Shown here: one piece after another, positions 16,094-27,042 of the stretch
Layout of the letters: every line of letters starts with the position of its first letter
Position numbering within the stretch: position 1 is the first letter of the stretch
NCBI RefSeq assembly: GCF_017565425.1
Contig: NZ_JAGEMK010000004.1
Span: 240,319-304,318 of the forward strand
Source: Actinotalea soli
GTDB lineage: Bacteria; Actinomycetota; Actinomycetes; Actinomycetales; Cellulomonadaceae
Direction of reading: 5' to 3'
DNA: 64,000 bases
The notes under the pieces: model-generated
Database searches by the model: none
What the model was told of the DNA's origin: nothing
The model's input: only the letters and a program-made list of their open reading frames with translations
Program-made: the position numbers and the translations under genes

Positions 16094-16702
16094 ATGACGA
16101 AGCCTTCCGACGCACCCGACGCACCCGACGACGCCGCCCGGGCGGCCGGGCCGCGGACGCCTCGCTCCCCCGACGTCGAGCCTCACGGCGCACCGCTCGG
16201 CGGAGCCTGCGGCGAACCCCGCGCCGCCGTGGCCCGGCGGGTGCTGCCGCTGCGTGCCGAGGAGGCGTGGGACCTGGTCACCGACGTCCACCACCACGAG
16301 CGGTGGGTGCCGATGACCAGGATCGACGGGCCCGCGGCGCTCGGGGTCGGCGACGTGTTCGTCGGGGTGACCGGGCCGGGCGCGCTGCACGGCGGGCCCG
16401 GGCTCGCCGACCGGATGCGCGTGGAGCGCCTCGAGCCGCCCGTGACCGAGCCCGCCGGCCCGGGACGCACGGGCGTGGCGGTGTACCGCAAGCTCGGTCC
16501 TGTGCTGCTGGGGACGGCCGAGGTCCATGTGCGTCCCCTCGGGCCCGGGCTCTGCGAGGTCGCATGGGTCGAACGCGTCCACCTGCGCGGCCTGCCCCGC
16601 GCCCTGACGACGGCGCCCCTGCGGCCCGTGCTCGGAGGCATGGGCTGGTACGTGCTGCGGCAGGTCGCCCGCGAGGTCGCCGCACGGGACGAGCACCACT
16701 GA
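16094..16702 (+). CDS. SRPBCC (START-like) superfamily protein
   Basis: A 202-residue protein. The first 40 or so residues are low-complexity and acidic/proline-rich. The rest has the pattern of the SRPBCC lipid/hydrophobic-ligand fold: an opening LPLRAEEAWDLVTDVHHHERWVP and a C-terminal long helix (GGMGWYVLRQVAREVA). Such proteins bind or transform hydrophobic small molecules. ATG 16094 is chosen for the nearby AGGAGCAGGG. No enzyme partner is adjacent, so the ligand is unknown. Confidence 0.75.
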   Translation: MTKPSDAPDAPDDAARAAGPRTPRSPDVEPHGAPLGGACGEPRAAVARRVLPLRAEEAWDLVTDVHHHERWVPMTRIDGPAALGVGDVFVGVTGPGALHGGPGLADRMRVERLEPPVTEPAGPGRTGVAVYRKLGPVLLGTAEVHVRPLGPGLCEVAWVERVHLRGLPRALTTAPLRPVLGGMGWYVLRQVAREVAARDEHH

Positions 16703-16709
16703 GCACGCC

Positions 16710-16753
16710 ACGCAACGATCCGTCGCCGTCGGGGGCTCTGACGCAACGATCCG
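16710..16753. promoter_or_regulatory. Direct repeat upstream of ddaH
   Basis: ACGCAACGATCCG occurs at 16710-16722 and again at 16741-16753, 31 nt apart (about three helical turns). A -10-like TAGCCT follows at about 16803. It is a candidate binding site for the Lrp-type regulator encoded downstream of rocD. Confidence 0.4.
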
Positions 16754-16877
16754 CACCCCGACACGCAGCCTCCTGATGTACCCGCGGCCCACCGCCCGCA
16801 CCTAGCCTCGGAAGCGAGCCGCCACCCGGCCGCCGTCGCACCGTCGCGCACCCCGTCGACCCGTCCCGGAGGCCACC

Positions 16878-17702
16878 ATGAGCCGTACCGCCACCCCCCG
16901 CCGCTACCTGATGTGCCGCCCCGAGCACTTCGAGGTCTCGTACGAGATCAACCCGTGGATGGACGTCACCCGCGAGACCGACCGCGGCCTGGCCCTCGCC
17001 CAGTGGGAGACCCTCTACCGCACGTACCTCGACTGGGGCCACACCGTCGAGCTCATCGACCCGATCCCCGGCCTGCCCGACATGGTCTACGCGGCCAACG
17101 GCGCGACCGTCGTCGACGGCCTGGTGTACTCGGCGCGGTTCCGGTACCCCGAGCGCGCCGCCGAGGGCCCGGCCTACCAGAAGTGGTTCGCCGACGCGGG
17201 CTTCGTCACCCACACCGCCGCCCAGACCAACGAGGGCGAGGGCGACATCCTCATGGTCGGGGACCTGCTGCTCGCCGGCACGGGCTTCCGCACCGACCCC
17301 GCCGCGCACGCCGAGCTCGCCGCGCTGACCGGCCGGGAGGTCGTCACCCTCGAGCTCGTCGACCCGCGGTACTACCACCTCGACACGGCGCTGGCCGTCC
17401 TCGACAGCGACCCTGCCGCCCCGCTCATCGCCTACCACCCGGGCTCCTTCTCCCCCGCGGCGCAGCAGGTCCTGGCCGAGCGCTTCCCCGACGCCGTCCT
17501 CGCCACCGACGCGGACTCCGCGGCCCTCGGCCTCAACGCCGTCTCGGACGGGCGCCGCGTCGTCGTCGCCCCCGGGGCCGTGGACCTGCAGGCCCGGCTG
17601 CGTGAGCGGGGCTTCGAGCCGCACCCGGTGGACACCAGCGAGCTGCTCAAGGGCGGCGGCGGGGCCAAGTGCTGCACCCTCGAGATCCGCACGGCTCGGT
17701 GA
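16878..17702 (+). CDS. ddaH: Dimethylarginine dimethylaminohydrolase-like (dimethylargininase)
   Basis: A 274-residue enzyme of the guanidino-group-modifying fold. The likely nucleophile is C265 in GGGGAKCCTLEI and the catalytic histidine is in RYYHLDTAL. Substrate contacts are seen in ELIDPIPGLPDMVYAANGATV. It hydrolyses a modified arginine to citrulline and an amine in the cytoplasm; related enzymes act on arginine itself, and sequence alone cannot separate these. GGAGG lies 6 nt before the ATG. rocD follows after 8 nt, so the two form an operon that would link arginine-derived compounds to ornithine and glutamate metabolism. Confidence 0.88.
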   Translation: MSRTATPRRYLMCRPEHFEVSYEINPWMDVTRETDRGLALAQWETLYRTYLDWGHTVELIDPIPGLPDMVYAANGATVVDGLVYSARFRYPERAAEGPAYQKWFADAGFVTHTAAQTNEGEGDILMVGDLLLAGTGFRTDPAAHAELAALTGREVVTLELVDPRYYHLDTALAVLDSDPAAPLIAYHPGSFSPAAQQVLAERFPDAVLATDADSAALGLNAVSDGRRVVVAPGAVDLQARLRERGFEPHPVDTSELLKGGGGAKCCTLEIRTAR

Positions 17703-17710
17703 ACACACCG

Positions 17711-18907
17711 ATGACCACCTCCCTCGTCCCGAGCCACCTCGCCCGCAACTACCACCCCCTGCCGGTGGTCCTCGCCGGTGGCGAGAACTCGTGGGTGCGG
17801 GACACCGCGGGCCGTGAGTACCTCGACCTGCTCGCGGGGTACTCGGCCCTCAACTTCGGCCACCGCCACCCCGCCCTGGTCGACGCCGCCCGCGCGCAGC
17901 TCGACCGCATCACCCTGACGTCACGGGCCTTCGAGCACGACCTGCTCGAGCCCTTCGCGACCCGCCTCGCCGCCCTGCTCGAGCTGCGCGACGACGACCT
18001 CGTGCTGCCCATGAACACCGGGGCCGAGGCCGTCGAGACCGCCATCAAGGCCGCGCGCAAGTGGGGCCACGAGGTCAAGGGCGTCCCGGCCGACCGCGCC
18101 ACCATCATCGTCGCCGACGGCAACTTCCACGGCCGCACGACGACGATCATCTCCTTCTCGACCGACGAGGAGGCCCGCGCCGGGTTCGGTCCCTTCACCC
18201 CGGGCTTCCGCGTGGTGCCCTACGGGGACGCCGAGGCCCTCGCCGCGGCGATCGACGAGACCACCGTCGCGGTCCTCCTCGAGCCCATCCAGGGCGAGGC
18301 CGGGGTGATCATCCCCGAGGCCGGGTACCTGCCCGCCGTCCGGGCCGCCTGCGACGCGGCCGACGTCCTGCTCATCGCCGACGAGGTGCAGTCCGGGCTT
18401 GGCCGCACCGGCACCACCCTGGCCTGCGAGCTGGTGGGCGTGACCCCCGACGTCGTCGTGCTCGGCAAGGCCCTGGGCGGTGGCGTGGTGCCCGTCTCGG
18501 CCGTCGTCGGGCGCCAGGACGTGCTGGGGGTGCTGACCGCGGGCACCCACGGGTCGACCTTCGGCGGGAACCCGCTGGCCTGCGCGGTCGCCCTCGCGGT
18601 GGTCGGGCTCCTCGAGACCGGGGAGCACCAGGCCCGGGCGCGCGAGCTCGGCGCCCACCTCGCCGAGCGCCTCGGGGCCATGGTCACCGACGGGCGGCTC
18701 GTCGAGGCCCGCTGCGCGGGGCTCTGGGCCGGCATCGACCTGGACCCGCGGCACGGCACCGGACGCCAGCTCAGCGAGCGGCTCCTCGAGCGCCGCGTGC
18801 TCACCAAGGACACCCACGGGCAGACCCTGCGCCTCGCTCCCCCGCTGACCATCGCCCAGGACGACCTCGACTGGGCCCTCGACCAGCTGGGCGACGCCCT
18901 GCGCTGA
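17711..18907 (+). CDS. rocD: Ornithine-oxo-acid transaminase
   Basis: A 398-residue class III PLP aminotransferase that transfers the delta-amino group of ornithine to 2-oxoglutarate, giving glutamate semialdehyde. Family hallmarks: NTGAEAVETAIKAARKW, EPIQGEAGVIIPEAGYL, LIADEVQSGLGRTG and PLP lysine K253 in VLGKALGGGVVPVSAV. Length is normal. It follows ddaH by 8 nt. The Lrp-type gene comes next on the same strand, so this looks like a small arginine/ornithine catabolic unit with its own regulator. Confidence 0.93.
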   Translation: MTTSLVPSHLARNYHPLPVVLAGGENSWVRDTAGREYLDLLAGYSALNFGHRHPALVDAARAQLDRITLTSRAFEHDLLEPFATRLAALLELRDDDLVLPMNTGAEAVETAIKAARKWGHEVKGVPADRATIIVADGNFHGRTTTIISFSTDEEARAGFGPFTPGFRVVPYGDAEALAAAIDETTVAVLLEPIQGEAGVIIPEAGYLPAVRAACDAADVLLIADEVQSGLGRTGTTLACELVGVTPDVVVLGKALGGGVVPVSAVVGRQDVLGVLTAGTHGSTFGGNPLACAVALAVVGLLETGEHQARARELGAHLAERLGAMVTDGRLVEARCAGLWAGIDLDPRHGTGRQLSERLLERRVLTKDTHGQTLRLAPPLTIAQDDLDWALDQLGDALR

Positions 18908-18917
18908 GGCAAGGGCT

Positions 18918-18932
18918 CGCCCGGACCGGGCG
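18918..18932 (+). terminator. Short hairpin after rocD
   Basis: CGCCCG (18918-18923) pairs with CGGGCG (18927-18932) around GAC. The following 60 nt are purine-rich with repeated GGCAGGCGG words and no gene. Confidence 0.4.
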
Positions 18933-19070
18933 GGCGGGAGTCCGAGGCAGGCGGGAGACAGCGGCAGGCGGGGAGGCAGGCGGCAGCCAGCCCGGACCAG
19001 GCCCAGCACCGTCCCCAGGCCGGGGGTCCCCGCAACGAGGCCGACACGCGCATCGGGCATGCTGTCCCCC

Positions 19071-19667
19071 ATGGATCAGGACGGCGCTGGGCTCAGCGAC
19101 GCGCGGGGCGCTGGGCTCGACGACGCGCGCGCGACAGGGCTCGAGGGACTCGACAGCACAGCACGCCGGGTGCGGACGCTCGACCCGCTCGACGCCGCGA
19201 TCCTCGAGCACCTCGCGCAGGACGCGCGGGCGAGCTTCGCCGTCGTCGGGGCGCGGGTGAACCTCTCGGCCTCGGCGGTCAAGCGACGCGTGGACCGGCT
19301 CCGGGCCGACGGCGTGATCAGCGGATTCACGGCCCGCGTGGACCCCGCGGCCCTGGGCTGGTCGACCGAGGCCTACGTCGAGGTGCACTGCGGAGGCTCC
19401 ACCAGCCCGCTCACCATGCGCGAGGCCTTCACCCGCTACCCCGAGATCGTCGCCGCCAGCACGGTGACGGGCGAGGCCGACGCCGTCGTGCAGATCCGCG
19501 CGCGGGACGTGCGGCACCTCGACGAGGTGGTCGAGCGGATCAACGCCGAGCCCTTCGTGCGGCGCACGCGGTCCACCGTCGTCCTGACCCCGCTCGTGCG
19601 ACGTGCCGAGGAGTCCCTCAGTCCCCGACCGACGTCGGCGACCACTCGTCCTGCCGCCGGGTCGTGA
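19071..19667 (+). CDS. Lrp/AsnC family transcriptional regulator
   Basis: A 198-residue regulator with an unusual Gly/Ala/Asp-rich N-terminal extension of about 40 residues that repeats the words GAGLDDAR and ATGLEGL, then an AsnC-type helix-turn-helix (LDPLDAAILEHLAQDAR, LSASAVKRRVDRL) and a RAM ligand-binding domain (VTGEADAVVQIRARDVRHLDEVVERI). It probably senses arginine or ornithine and controls ddaH-rocD. ATG 19071 is favoured; ATG 19059 is also possible. The 3' end overlaps the convergent stress-protein gene by 50 nt and adds a low-complexity tail. Confidence 0.88.
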   Translation: MDQDGAGLSDARGAGLDDARATGLEGLDSTARRVRTLDPLDAAILEHLAQDARASFAVVGARVNLSASAVKRRVDRLRADGVISGFTARVDPAALGWSTEAYVEVHCGGSTSPLTMREAFTRYPEIVAASTVTGEADAVVQIRARDVRHLDEVVERINAEPFVRRTRSTVVLTPLVRRAEESLSPRPTSATTRPAAGS

Positions 19668-20559
19668 CCACGGTGACCGGGCACACCGCGTGGTGCAGCA
19701 CGGCCTGACTGGTCGAGCCCAGCAGCAGCCCCGCGAACCCGCCCCGCCCGCGCGAGCCGACCACCACGAGGTCCACCGCGGTCGAGAACTCCGTCAGCAG
19801 GGCCGCCCCCGTGCCGTCCAGCACGTGACGCCGCACCTGCACCCCAGGGTGGTCCGCCAGGGCCCGGTCCACGACGACGTCGAGCCCCTCGGCCACGTCC
19901 CGCAGGACCGCCTCGTGGTCGACCGCGGCCGGCAGCCACGCCAGGATCCCGGCCCCTGAGCCGACCGGCACCCCCGCGACCGCGGTGAGCTCGGCGTCCC
20001 AGATCTCCGCCTCGTGGATCGCGTGGGCCAGGGCGGCCTCCGCGGCCGCCGACCCGTCGACGCCGACGACGATGCGTCGCACCCCGCTGGTGCCGCGCTG
20101 GGGACGGCCCGCGTCCAGGTCCGCCTGGCGGAAGGGCACCACGACCGTCGGGCAGTGCGCGTGGGCCGGGAGGGCCGAGGAGACGGTGCCGAGGAGCCGC
20201 TCGGCGAACCCCCCACGGCCACGCGTCCCGACGACCACCGCAGCGGCCCCGCGCGAGAGCTCGATCAGCACCGCGGCGGCGTCCCCCGTGGCCACGGCCG
20301 AGGTGGTGCGCACCCCGCAGCCCTCGACCCGGGCCACGGCCTCGTCGAGGACCGCGCGGGCCCCCTCCTGGATCGCGGTGTCGTCGATGGCCGCGTATCC
20401 GCCGTCGAGGGCCGTCGCGGTGAAGGAGGGCACCGAGTAGGTGCACACCAGGTGCAGGCCGAACCCGTGCACCTTCGCGTGCCGCACGGCCCAGTCCAGG
20501 GCGTTCAGGCTCGCCGGGGAACCATCCACTCCGACGAGGACCACGTCCTCCACCGTCAT
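19618..20559 (-). CDS. Universal stress protein with two Usp domains
   Basis: A 313-residue cytoplasmic protein made of two tandem Usp domains (about 5-145 and 160-302). Each starts with the V-G-V-D-G-S motif and ends with the ATP-binding motif: GTRGRGGFAERLLGTVSS and GSRGRGGFAGLLLGSTSQ. Both therefore look able to bind ATP. Such proteins are induced by stress or hypoxia in actinobacteria. GGAGGG lies about 9 nt before ATG 20559. Its 3' end overlaps the Lrp gene by 50 nt. Confidence 0.93.
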   Translation of the reverse strand: MTVEDVVLVGVDGSPASLNALDWAVRHAKVHGFGLHLVCTYSVPSFTATALDGGYAAIDDTAIQEGARAVLDEAVARVEGCGVRTTSAVATGDAAAVLIELSRGAAAVVVGTRGRGGFAERLLGTVSSALPAHAHCPTVVVPFRQADLDAGRPQRGTSGVRRIVVGVDGSAAAEAALAHAIHEAEIWDAELTAVAGVPVGSGAGILAWLPAAVDHEAVLRDVAEGLDVVVDRALADHPGVQVRRHVLDGTGAALLTEFSTAVDLVVVGSRGRGGFAGLLLGSTSQAVLHHAVCPVTVVTTRRQDEWSPTSVGD

Positions 20560-20601
20560 CGTCGTGCTCCCTCCGCGCTGCCGCCGTGGATCACCCCCAG
20601 T

Positions 20602-20620
20602 GTGCCTGAAAGCCAGGCAC
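20602..20620 (-). terminator. Hairpin between the small HNH gene and the Usp gene
   Basis: GTGCCTG (20602-20608) pairs with CAGGCAC (20614-20620) around a 5-nt loop, 32 nt past the HNH stop codon. It could be a terminator or an operator for the Usp gene. Confidence 0.45.
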
Positions 20621-20651
20621 CACGGGGCGGGCCCCGCACGCGGACCTCACC

Positions 20652-21221
20652 TCAGGCCGAGGTCGCGACCTGCGGGGCGAGGTAGGCGGCCCAGGACGGG
20701 TCGGGGCGCACGCTCGCGGCGAGGAGCACGGGGCCGCCCCGGGGGGCAGCCGGGGTGACCAGCAGGTGCCAGCCGATCTCGGACAGCAGACGGTCGGCCT
20801 TGCGGTGGTTGCAGCGCGAGCAGGCGGCCACCACGTTGGTCCACTCGTGCCGACCGCCCCGCGAGCGAGGGTGCACGTGGTCGACCGTGTCGGCCGGGCC
20901 GGCGCAGTAGGCGCAGCGGTGGGCGTCGCGCTGCAGCACGCTGCGCCGGGTCGGGGGCACCGTGCGCCGGTAGGGCACGTGCACGTAGCGGGTCAGGCAC
21001 AGCACCAGCGGGACGGGCAGGGCCGTGCGCTCGGAGTGCAGCAGGCGCCCGTCGGTCTCGAGCACCACGGCCTTGCCGCTCAGGACGAGGGTCACCGCCC
21101 GGTGGACGCCGACGAGGCACAACGGCTCGCGGCTGGCGTTGAGCAGGAGGGAGCGCCGCAGGGGCGCTGCTCGGTACGAGGGCACGCCGGTGGCGGTGGC
21201 GGCTTCAGACGACATCAGCAC
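20652..21221 (-). CDS. HNH endonuclease family protein
   Basis: A 189-residue protein with a complete HNH nuclease motif in its second half: RCAYC (first CxxC), DHVHPRSRGGRHEWTNVV (catalytic HH region) and ACSRCNHRKADRL (second CxxCN). The N-terminal half (LLLNASREPLCLVGVHRAV...LVLSGKAVVLE) is typical of a conserved actinobacterial family found as a single chromosomal gene, not a phage gene. Its biological role is not established. ATG 21221 is used; MSSE at 21215 is the alternative. An inverted repeat just upstream (21231-21249) may control it. Confidence 0.85.
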   Translation of the reverse strand: MLMSSEAATATGVPSYRAAPLRRSLLLNASREPLCLVGVHRAVTLVLSGKAVVLETDGRLLHSERTALPVPLVLCLTRYVHVPYRRTVPPTRRSVLQRDAHRCAYCAGPADTVDHVHPRSRGGRHEWTNVVAACSRCNHRKADRLLSEIGWHLLVTPAAPRGGPVLLAASVRPDPSWAAYLAPQVATSA

Positions 21222-21230
21222 GGCAGTCTC

Positions 21231-21249
21231 CCTGACCAGAGCGGTCAGG
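21231..21249. promoter_or_regulatory. Inverted repeat upstream of the small HNH gene
   Basis: CCTGACC (21231-21237) and GGTCAGG (21243-21249) form a perfect 7-bp palindrome with a 5-nt spacer, starting 10 nt upstream of the HNH start codon. Confidence 0.4.
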
Positions 21250-21380
21250 CCCGGCTGGCTGCCAGGCCTGGCTGGTGGAGCAGCCCTGTCAGGGTACGCG
21301 TAGGTCCACGGGAGGACGACGAGTTACCCGCACCCTGGCGCGACACGCTGGCCGCTGGTGCCAGGCAGCACGTGCGAGGA

Positions 21381-21422
21381 CGACCGGAACCCCGGACCCA
21401 TGCGGGTCCGGGGTTCCGGTCG
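21381..21422 (-). terminator. Very strong terminator of the NlpC/P60 gene
   Basis: A perfect 19-bp stem (21381-21399 with 21404-21422) and a 4-nt loop ATGC, 37 nt past the NlpC/P60 stop codon. It is the cleanest hairpin in the window. Confidence 0.85.
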
Positions 21423-21459
21423 GTCGCGCTCCAGCTCAGGCGCGGTGCGTCGGGCTGGG

Positions 21460-22278
21460 TCAGCCGGTGACGCGGATGAACGTGGGGTTGCTCTGCCAGA
21501 TGCTGCGGAACTGGATCGTCTTGCCCGGGCGGGGCGCGTCGATCTGCTGGTCGCCACCGGCGTAGATGCCGATGTGCCCCGGGGAGAAGATCAGGTCGCC
21601 GGGCTGGGCGTCGGCCCGCGAGACGACGTAGCCGGCGTTGCGCTGCTCACCCGAGGTGCGCGGCAGCGTGATGCCGAGCTGCGCGTACACGTAGGAGGTG
21701 AACCCCGAGCAGTCGAAGCCGCTCGGCGTGGTGCCACCGCTGACGTAGGGGACACCCACGTAGCGCGCGGCGACCTCGAGGACCGCGTTGCCGCTCACAG
21801 CGGCGGGGACGGCCGCGGCGGCCGGGGCTGCCTCGGCGACGGGCTGCTCGGCCACGGTCTCGACCGGCGCCTCGACCGCAGCGCGGTCGTTCGAGCGCGA
21901 GGCCGGGGCCTCGACGACGACCGGCTCGGGCTCGGGCTCCGGCTCCGGGTTCGCGACGACCTCGAACTCGGGGGCGTCGAAGGACCAGTCGGCGTCGACG
22001 GGGACCGAGACGACCGGGGAGGTCGCCAGGGCCGCGCGGGCCTGGGCGGTGAGGGCCGTGGTGTCGACGGCCGGCAGGGCGCTGGTCGAGCCGTCCGACG
22101 GAGCTGCCGCGGCGGGCAGGGCCATCGTCATGACCAGACCGCCCGAGGCGGCGACCACGGCGGAGCGACGTCCGACGGTGGCGAGGCTGCCCGTGGCGGC
22201 GTTCGCGAAGTCGTTGAGGGGGGTGGTGGGGCGACGCGCGGCGCGGTGCTTGGCGCGCTGCTGGGGGGTGACGGTCAC
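21460..22278 (-). CDS. Secreted NlpC/P60 peptidoglycan hydrolase
   Basis: A 272-residue secreted cell-wall enzyme. After a basic N-terminus there is an export signal or anchor at about residues 38-60 (SAVVAASGGLVMTMALPAAAA), then a disordered Glu/Pro/Ala-rich segment (EPEPEPEPVVVE) to about 160, and an NlpC/P60 domain. The catalytic Cys is in FDCSGFTSYVY and the His in GHIGIYAG. It cleaves stem-peptide bonds during growth or division. GTG 22278 is chosen for the AGAGG 8 nt upstream. The 180-nt leader is a c-di-AMP riboswitch, tying its expression to turgor and cell-wall signalling. Confidence 0.93.
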   Translation of the reverse strand: MTVTPQQRAKHRAARRPTTPLNDFANAATGSLATVGRRSAVVAASGGLVMTMALPAAAAPSDGSTSALPAVDTTALTAQARAALATSPVVSVPVDADWSFDAPEFEVVANPEPEPEPEPVVVEAPASRSNDRAAVEAPVETVAEQPVAEAAPAAAAVPAAVSGNAVLEVAARYVGVPYVSGGTTPSGFDCSGFTSYVYAQLGITLPRTSGEQRNAGYVVSRADAQPGDLIFSPGHIGIYAGGDQQIDAPRPGKTIQFRSIWQSNPTFIRVTG

Positions 22279-22290
22279 TCGGTACCTCTC

Positions 22291-22469
22291 CGGACGCCTA
22301 CGAGGTGAGCTGTCGGGTTCGGGTGGGAGATCACCCGGCCCCGGTCACGTTCGCACGTGCCCGGGACTTCACCCCAAGGACATCGGAGACCGATGCCCAC
22401 GAAAGTGGTTCCCCCGTTCCTGCCAGCGGATCGAACGGACCTCATGCGGCGGCAGGACTCGGCGTTCCG
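22291..22469 (-). ncRNA. ydaO/yuaA-type c-di-AMP riboswitch
   Basis: On the minus strand the leader carries the landmarks of this class in order: a closing stem (CGGAACGCC at 22469-22461 with GGCGTCCG at 22298-22291), a CCTGCC/GGCAGG helix, GGGGGAACCA, GGGGTGAAGTCCC, and the 3' block CCCGACAGCTCACCTCGTAGG. The 179-nt span is normal. In actinobacteria this class precedes wall-hydrolase genes, where c-di-AMP lowers expression. No covariance search was possible, but the match of conserved blocks is clear. Confidence 0.85.
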
Positions 22470-22509
22470 CTTGAGGACTCCAGCGAGGAGGGTTCCCTGG
22501 AGCACCGCG

Positions 22510-22539
22510 AGACTACCCGAGGGTCCGCCCGTATGTCAC
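22510..22539 (-). promoter_or_regulatory. Promoter of the riboswitch-NlpC/P60 unit
   Basis: On the minus strand GTGACA (22539-22534) and TAGTCT (22515-22510) are separated by 18 nt. A start near 22503 would give a leader of about 225 nt containing the whole riboswitch. Confidence 0.6.
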
Positions 22540-22832
22540 GCCAAGGTCACGGCCGCCGCAGGAAGGTCTCGGGATGATCACGAGAACGCGCAGACGGGTG
22601 ACATCGCGCAAGGCCACGACCTGCATGAACACACCTGTGCCCGGGTGGTGCTATCAGGTCTCCCGAGGTCACGGACGGGCATGGGTGTGGCACACGTCAC
22701 ATCGATCGGCCGCTGATCGAGCGTCCCCGGAGCTTCCGGGTGATCGGAGGTCACCCAGCCGGGCGACGAGGCCCCCGTGGGCGGCCCGGGTACGCCCCGG
22801 CGGCCCCGGGGTGCGACCGCCGGGCCCCGAGG
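22540..22832. other. Intergenic stretch with no recognised gene
   Basis: Together with the promoter and the repeat array this makes a gap of about 440 nt between the riboswitch and the dtxR stop. I see no convincing reading frame, tRNA or hairpin. It is slightly less GC-rich than its surroundings, which fits a regulatory upstream region. Confidence 0.4.
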
Positions 22833-22911
22833 CCCCAGGGCTCGGGCCTCAGGGCTCAGGCCCCAGGGCTCGGGCCTCAGGCCTCAGGCCCCAGGGCTCG
22901 GGCCTCGGGCC

Positions 22912-22930
<19 letters not shown>
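22833..22930. repeat. 28-nt tandem repeat over the DtxR-family gene stop
   Basis: Three copies begin at 22833, 22861 and 22889, each opening CCCCAGGGCTCGGGCCTC, with half a unit further to 22930. The minus-strand stop TGA (22914-22912) is in the first unit met by its transcript. Copies of the same TGA at 22886 and 22858 lie in the other two reading frames. Confidence 0.9.
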
Positions 22931-26187
<3,257 letters not shown>

Positions 26188-26193
26188 CCCTGC

Positions 26194-26883
26194 TCAGTCG
26201 TCGAGGTGCACCCGGCGGCGGTTGCGCCCGACGGCGGCGAGCACGAGGCCACCGAGGACCAGGCCACCCGCAGCGCCCGCGAGGGAGGCCGCCGAGGTGC
26301 CGGTGCGGGCGAGCTCGGCCCGGGCCTCGCCCTGCTCGACGAGCGGGACCGAGACCGGCGTGACGCCGTCGCTGCTGGCCTCGCCCGAGGGCGCGCAGCC
26401 GGCCGAGGCCGGCGGGTAGCTGACGGTGACCGAGGCCGTCGGGTTGACCGTCACGAGGACCTCGACGGGCGACCGGGCCCAGTCGAACTCGTCCCCCACG
26501 ACCCACTCGCCCGACTCGAGCCTCGTCCAGCCCGGCCAGTCCGTCGGGTTGCCGTCGGCGTCGACCATGGCCCCCGGCCACCGGACCACGCCCTCCATCG
26601 GGAGGCCGGTGTGGACGACGTCGGCCCCACCGGGGTTGACCCAGGTGACGCTCGCGCCCGTCGCCGACGCGTCCCCGGTGGCGCGGTAGGCGACCATCGG
26701 GACGTCGTTCTCGCAGAGCACGTCGACCTCGATCACGAGCTCGCACACCCCGCCCGGGACGTAGCCGGCGCCGTCGTCCTCGCAGCCCGCGTCGAAGACC
26801 TGGGCCGAGGCCACGGCCGGGGCGACCGCCAGGGTGCCGGTCGCCAGAGCGGCACCGGCCAGAGCGCGCAGTCCACGGTTCAT
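26194..26883 (-). CDS. LAxTG sortase-anchored surface protein
   Basis: A 229-residue secreted protein. A signal peptide (MNRGLRALAGAALATGTLAVA, cleaved after VASA) is followed by a mature domain with four or more cysteines (CEDD, VCELV, LCEND, AGCAP). The C-terminus is a sorting signal: LARTGT, then a hydrophobic helix (LAGAAGGLVLGGLVLAAVG) and NRRRVHLDD. LAxTG is the motif of class E sortases in actinobacteria. The ectodomain is not recognised. ATG 26883 has a strong GGAGGAGG. The cysteines could be substrates for the DsbA/VKOR pair at 56-57 kb. Confidence 0.85.
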   Translation of the reverse strand: MNRGLRALAGAALATGTLAVAPAVASAQVFDAGCEDDGAGYVPGGVCELVIEVDVLCENDVPMVAYRATGDASATGASVTWVNPGGADVVHTGLPMEGVVRWPGAMVDADGNPTDWPGWTRLESGEWVVGDEFDWARSPVEVLVTVNPTASVTVSYPPASAGCAPSGEASSDGVTPVSVPLVEQGEARAELARTGTSAASLAGAAGGLVLGGLVLAAVGRNRRRVHLDD

Positions 26884-27042
26884 GTCATCCTCCTCCGGGT
26901 CCCGACCGTCCCGCTGGTGCTGGACATACCGGGTCAAAACGGACATCTCGGGCCAGCATGCCACCGCACGCCCGAGATGACGCCGTCATCCCCAGGACTT
27001 CACCCATACGGCTGTACGCCCCCGCACGCCCCCACCCCACCC
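26884..27042. other. Upstream region of the LAxTG gene
   Basis: Part of a 367-nt gap. It carries the ribosome binding site and presumably the promoter of the LAxTG gene. No other feature is evident outside the palindromic repeats that follow. Confidence 0.4.

Noticed and set aside
16878..18907. Arginine deiminase pathway operon
   Set aside because: No ornithine carbamoyltransferase, carbamate kinase or arginine-ornithine antiporter is present; the genes fit dimethylargininase plus ornithine transaminase better.
20652..21221. Phage or intron homing endonuclease
   Set aside because: The protein belongs to a conserved single-copy actinobacterial HNH family, and no intron, intein or phage gene surrounds it.
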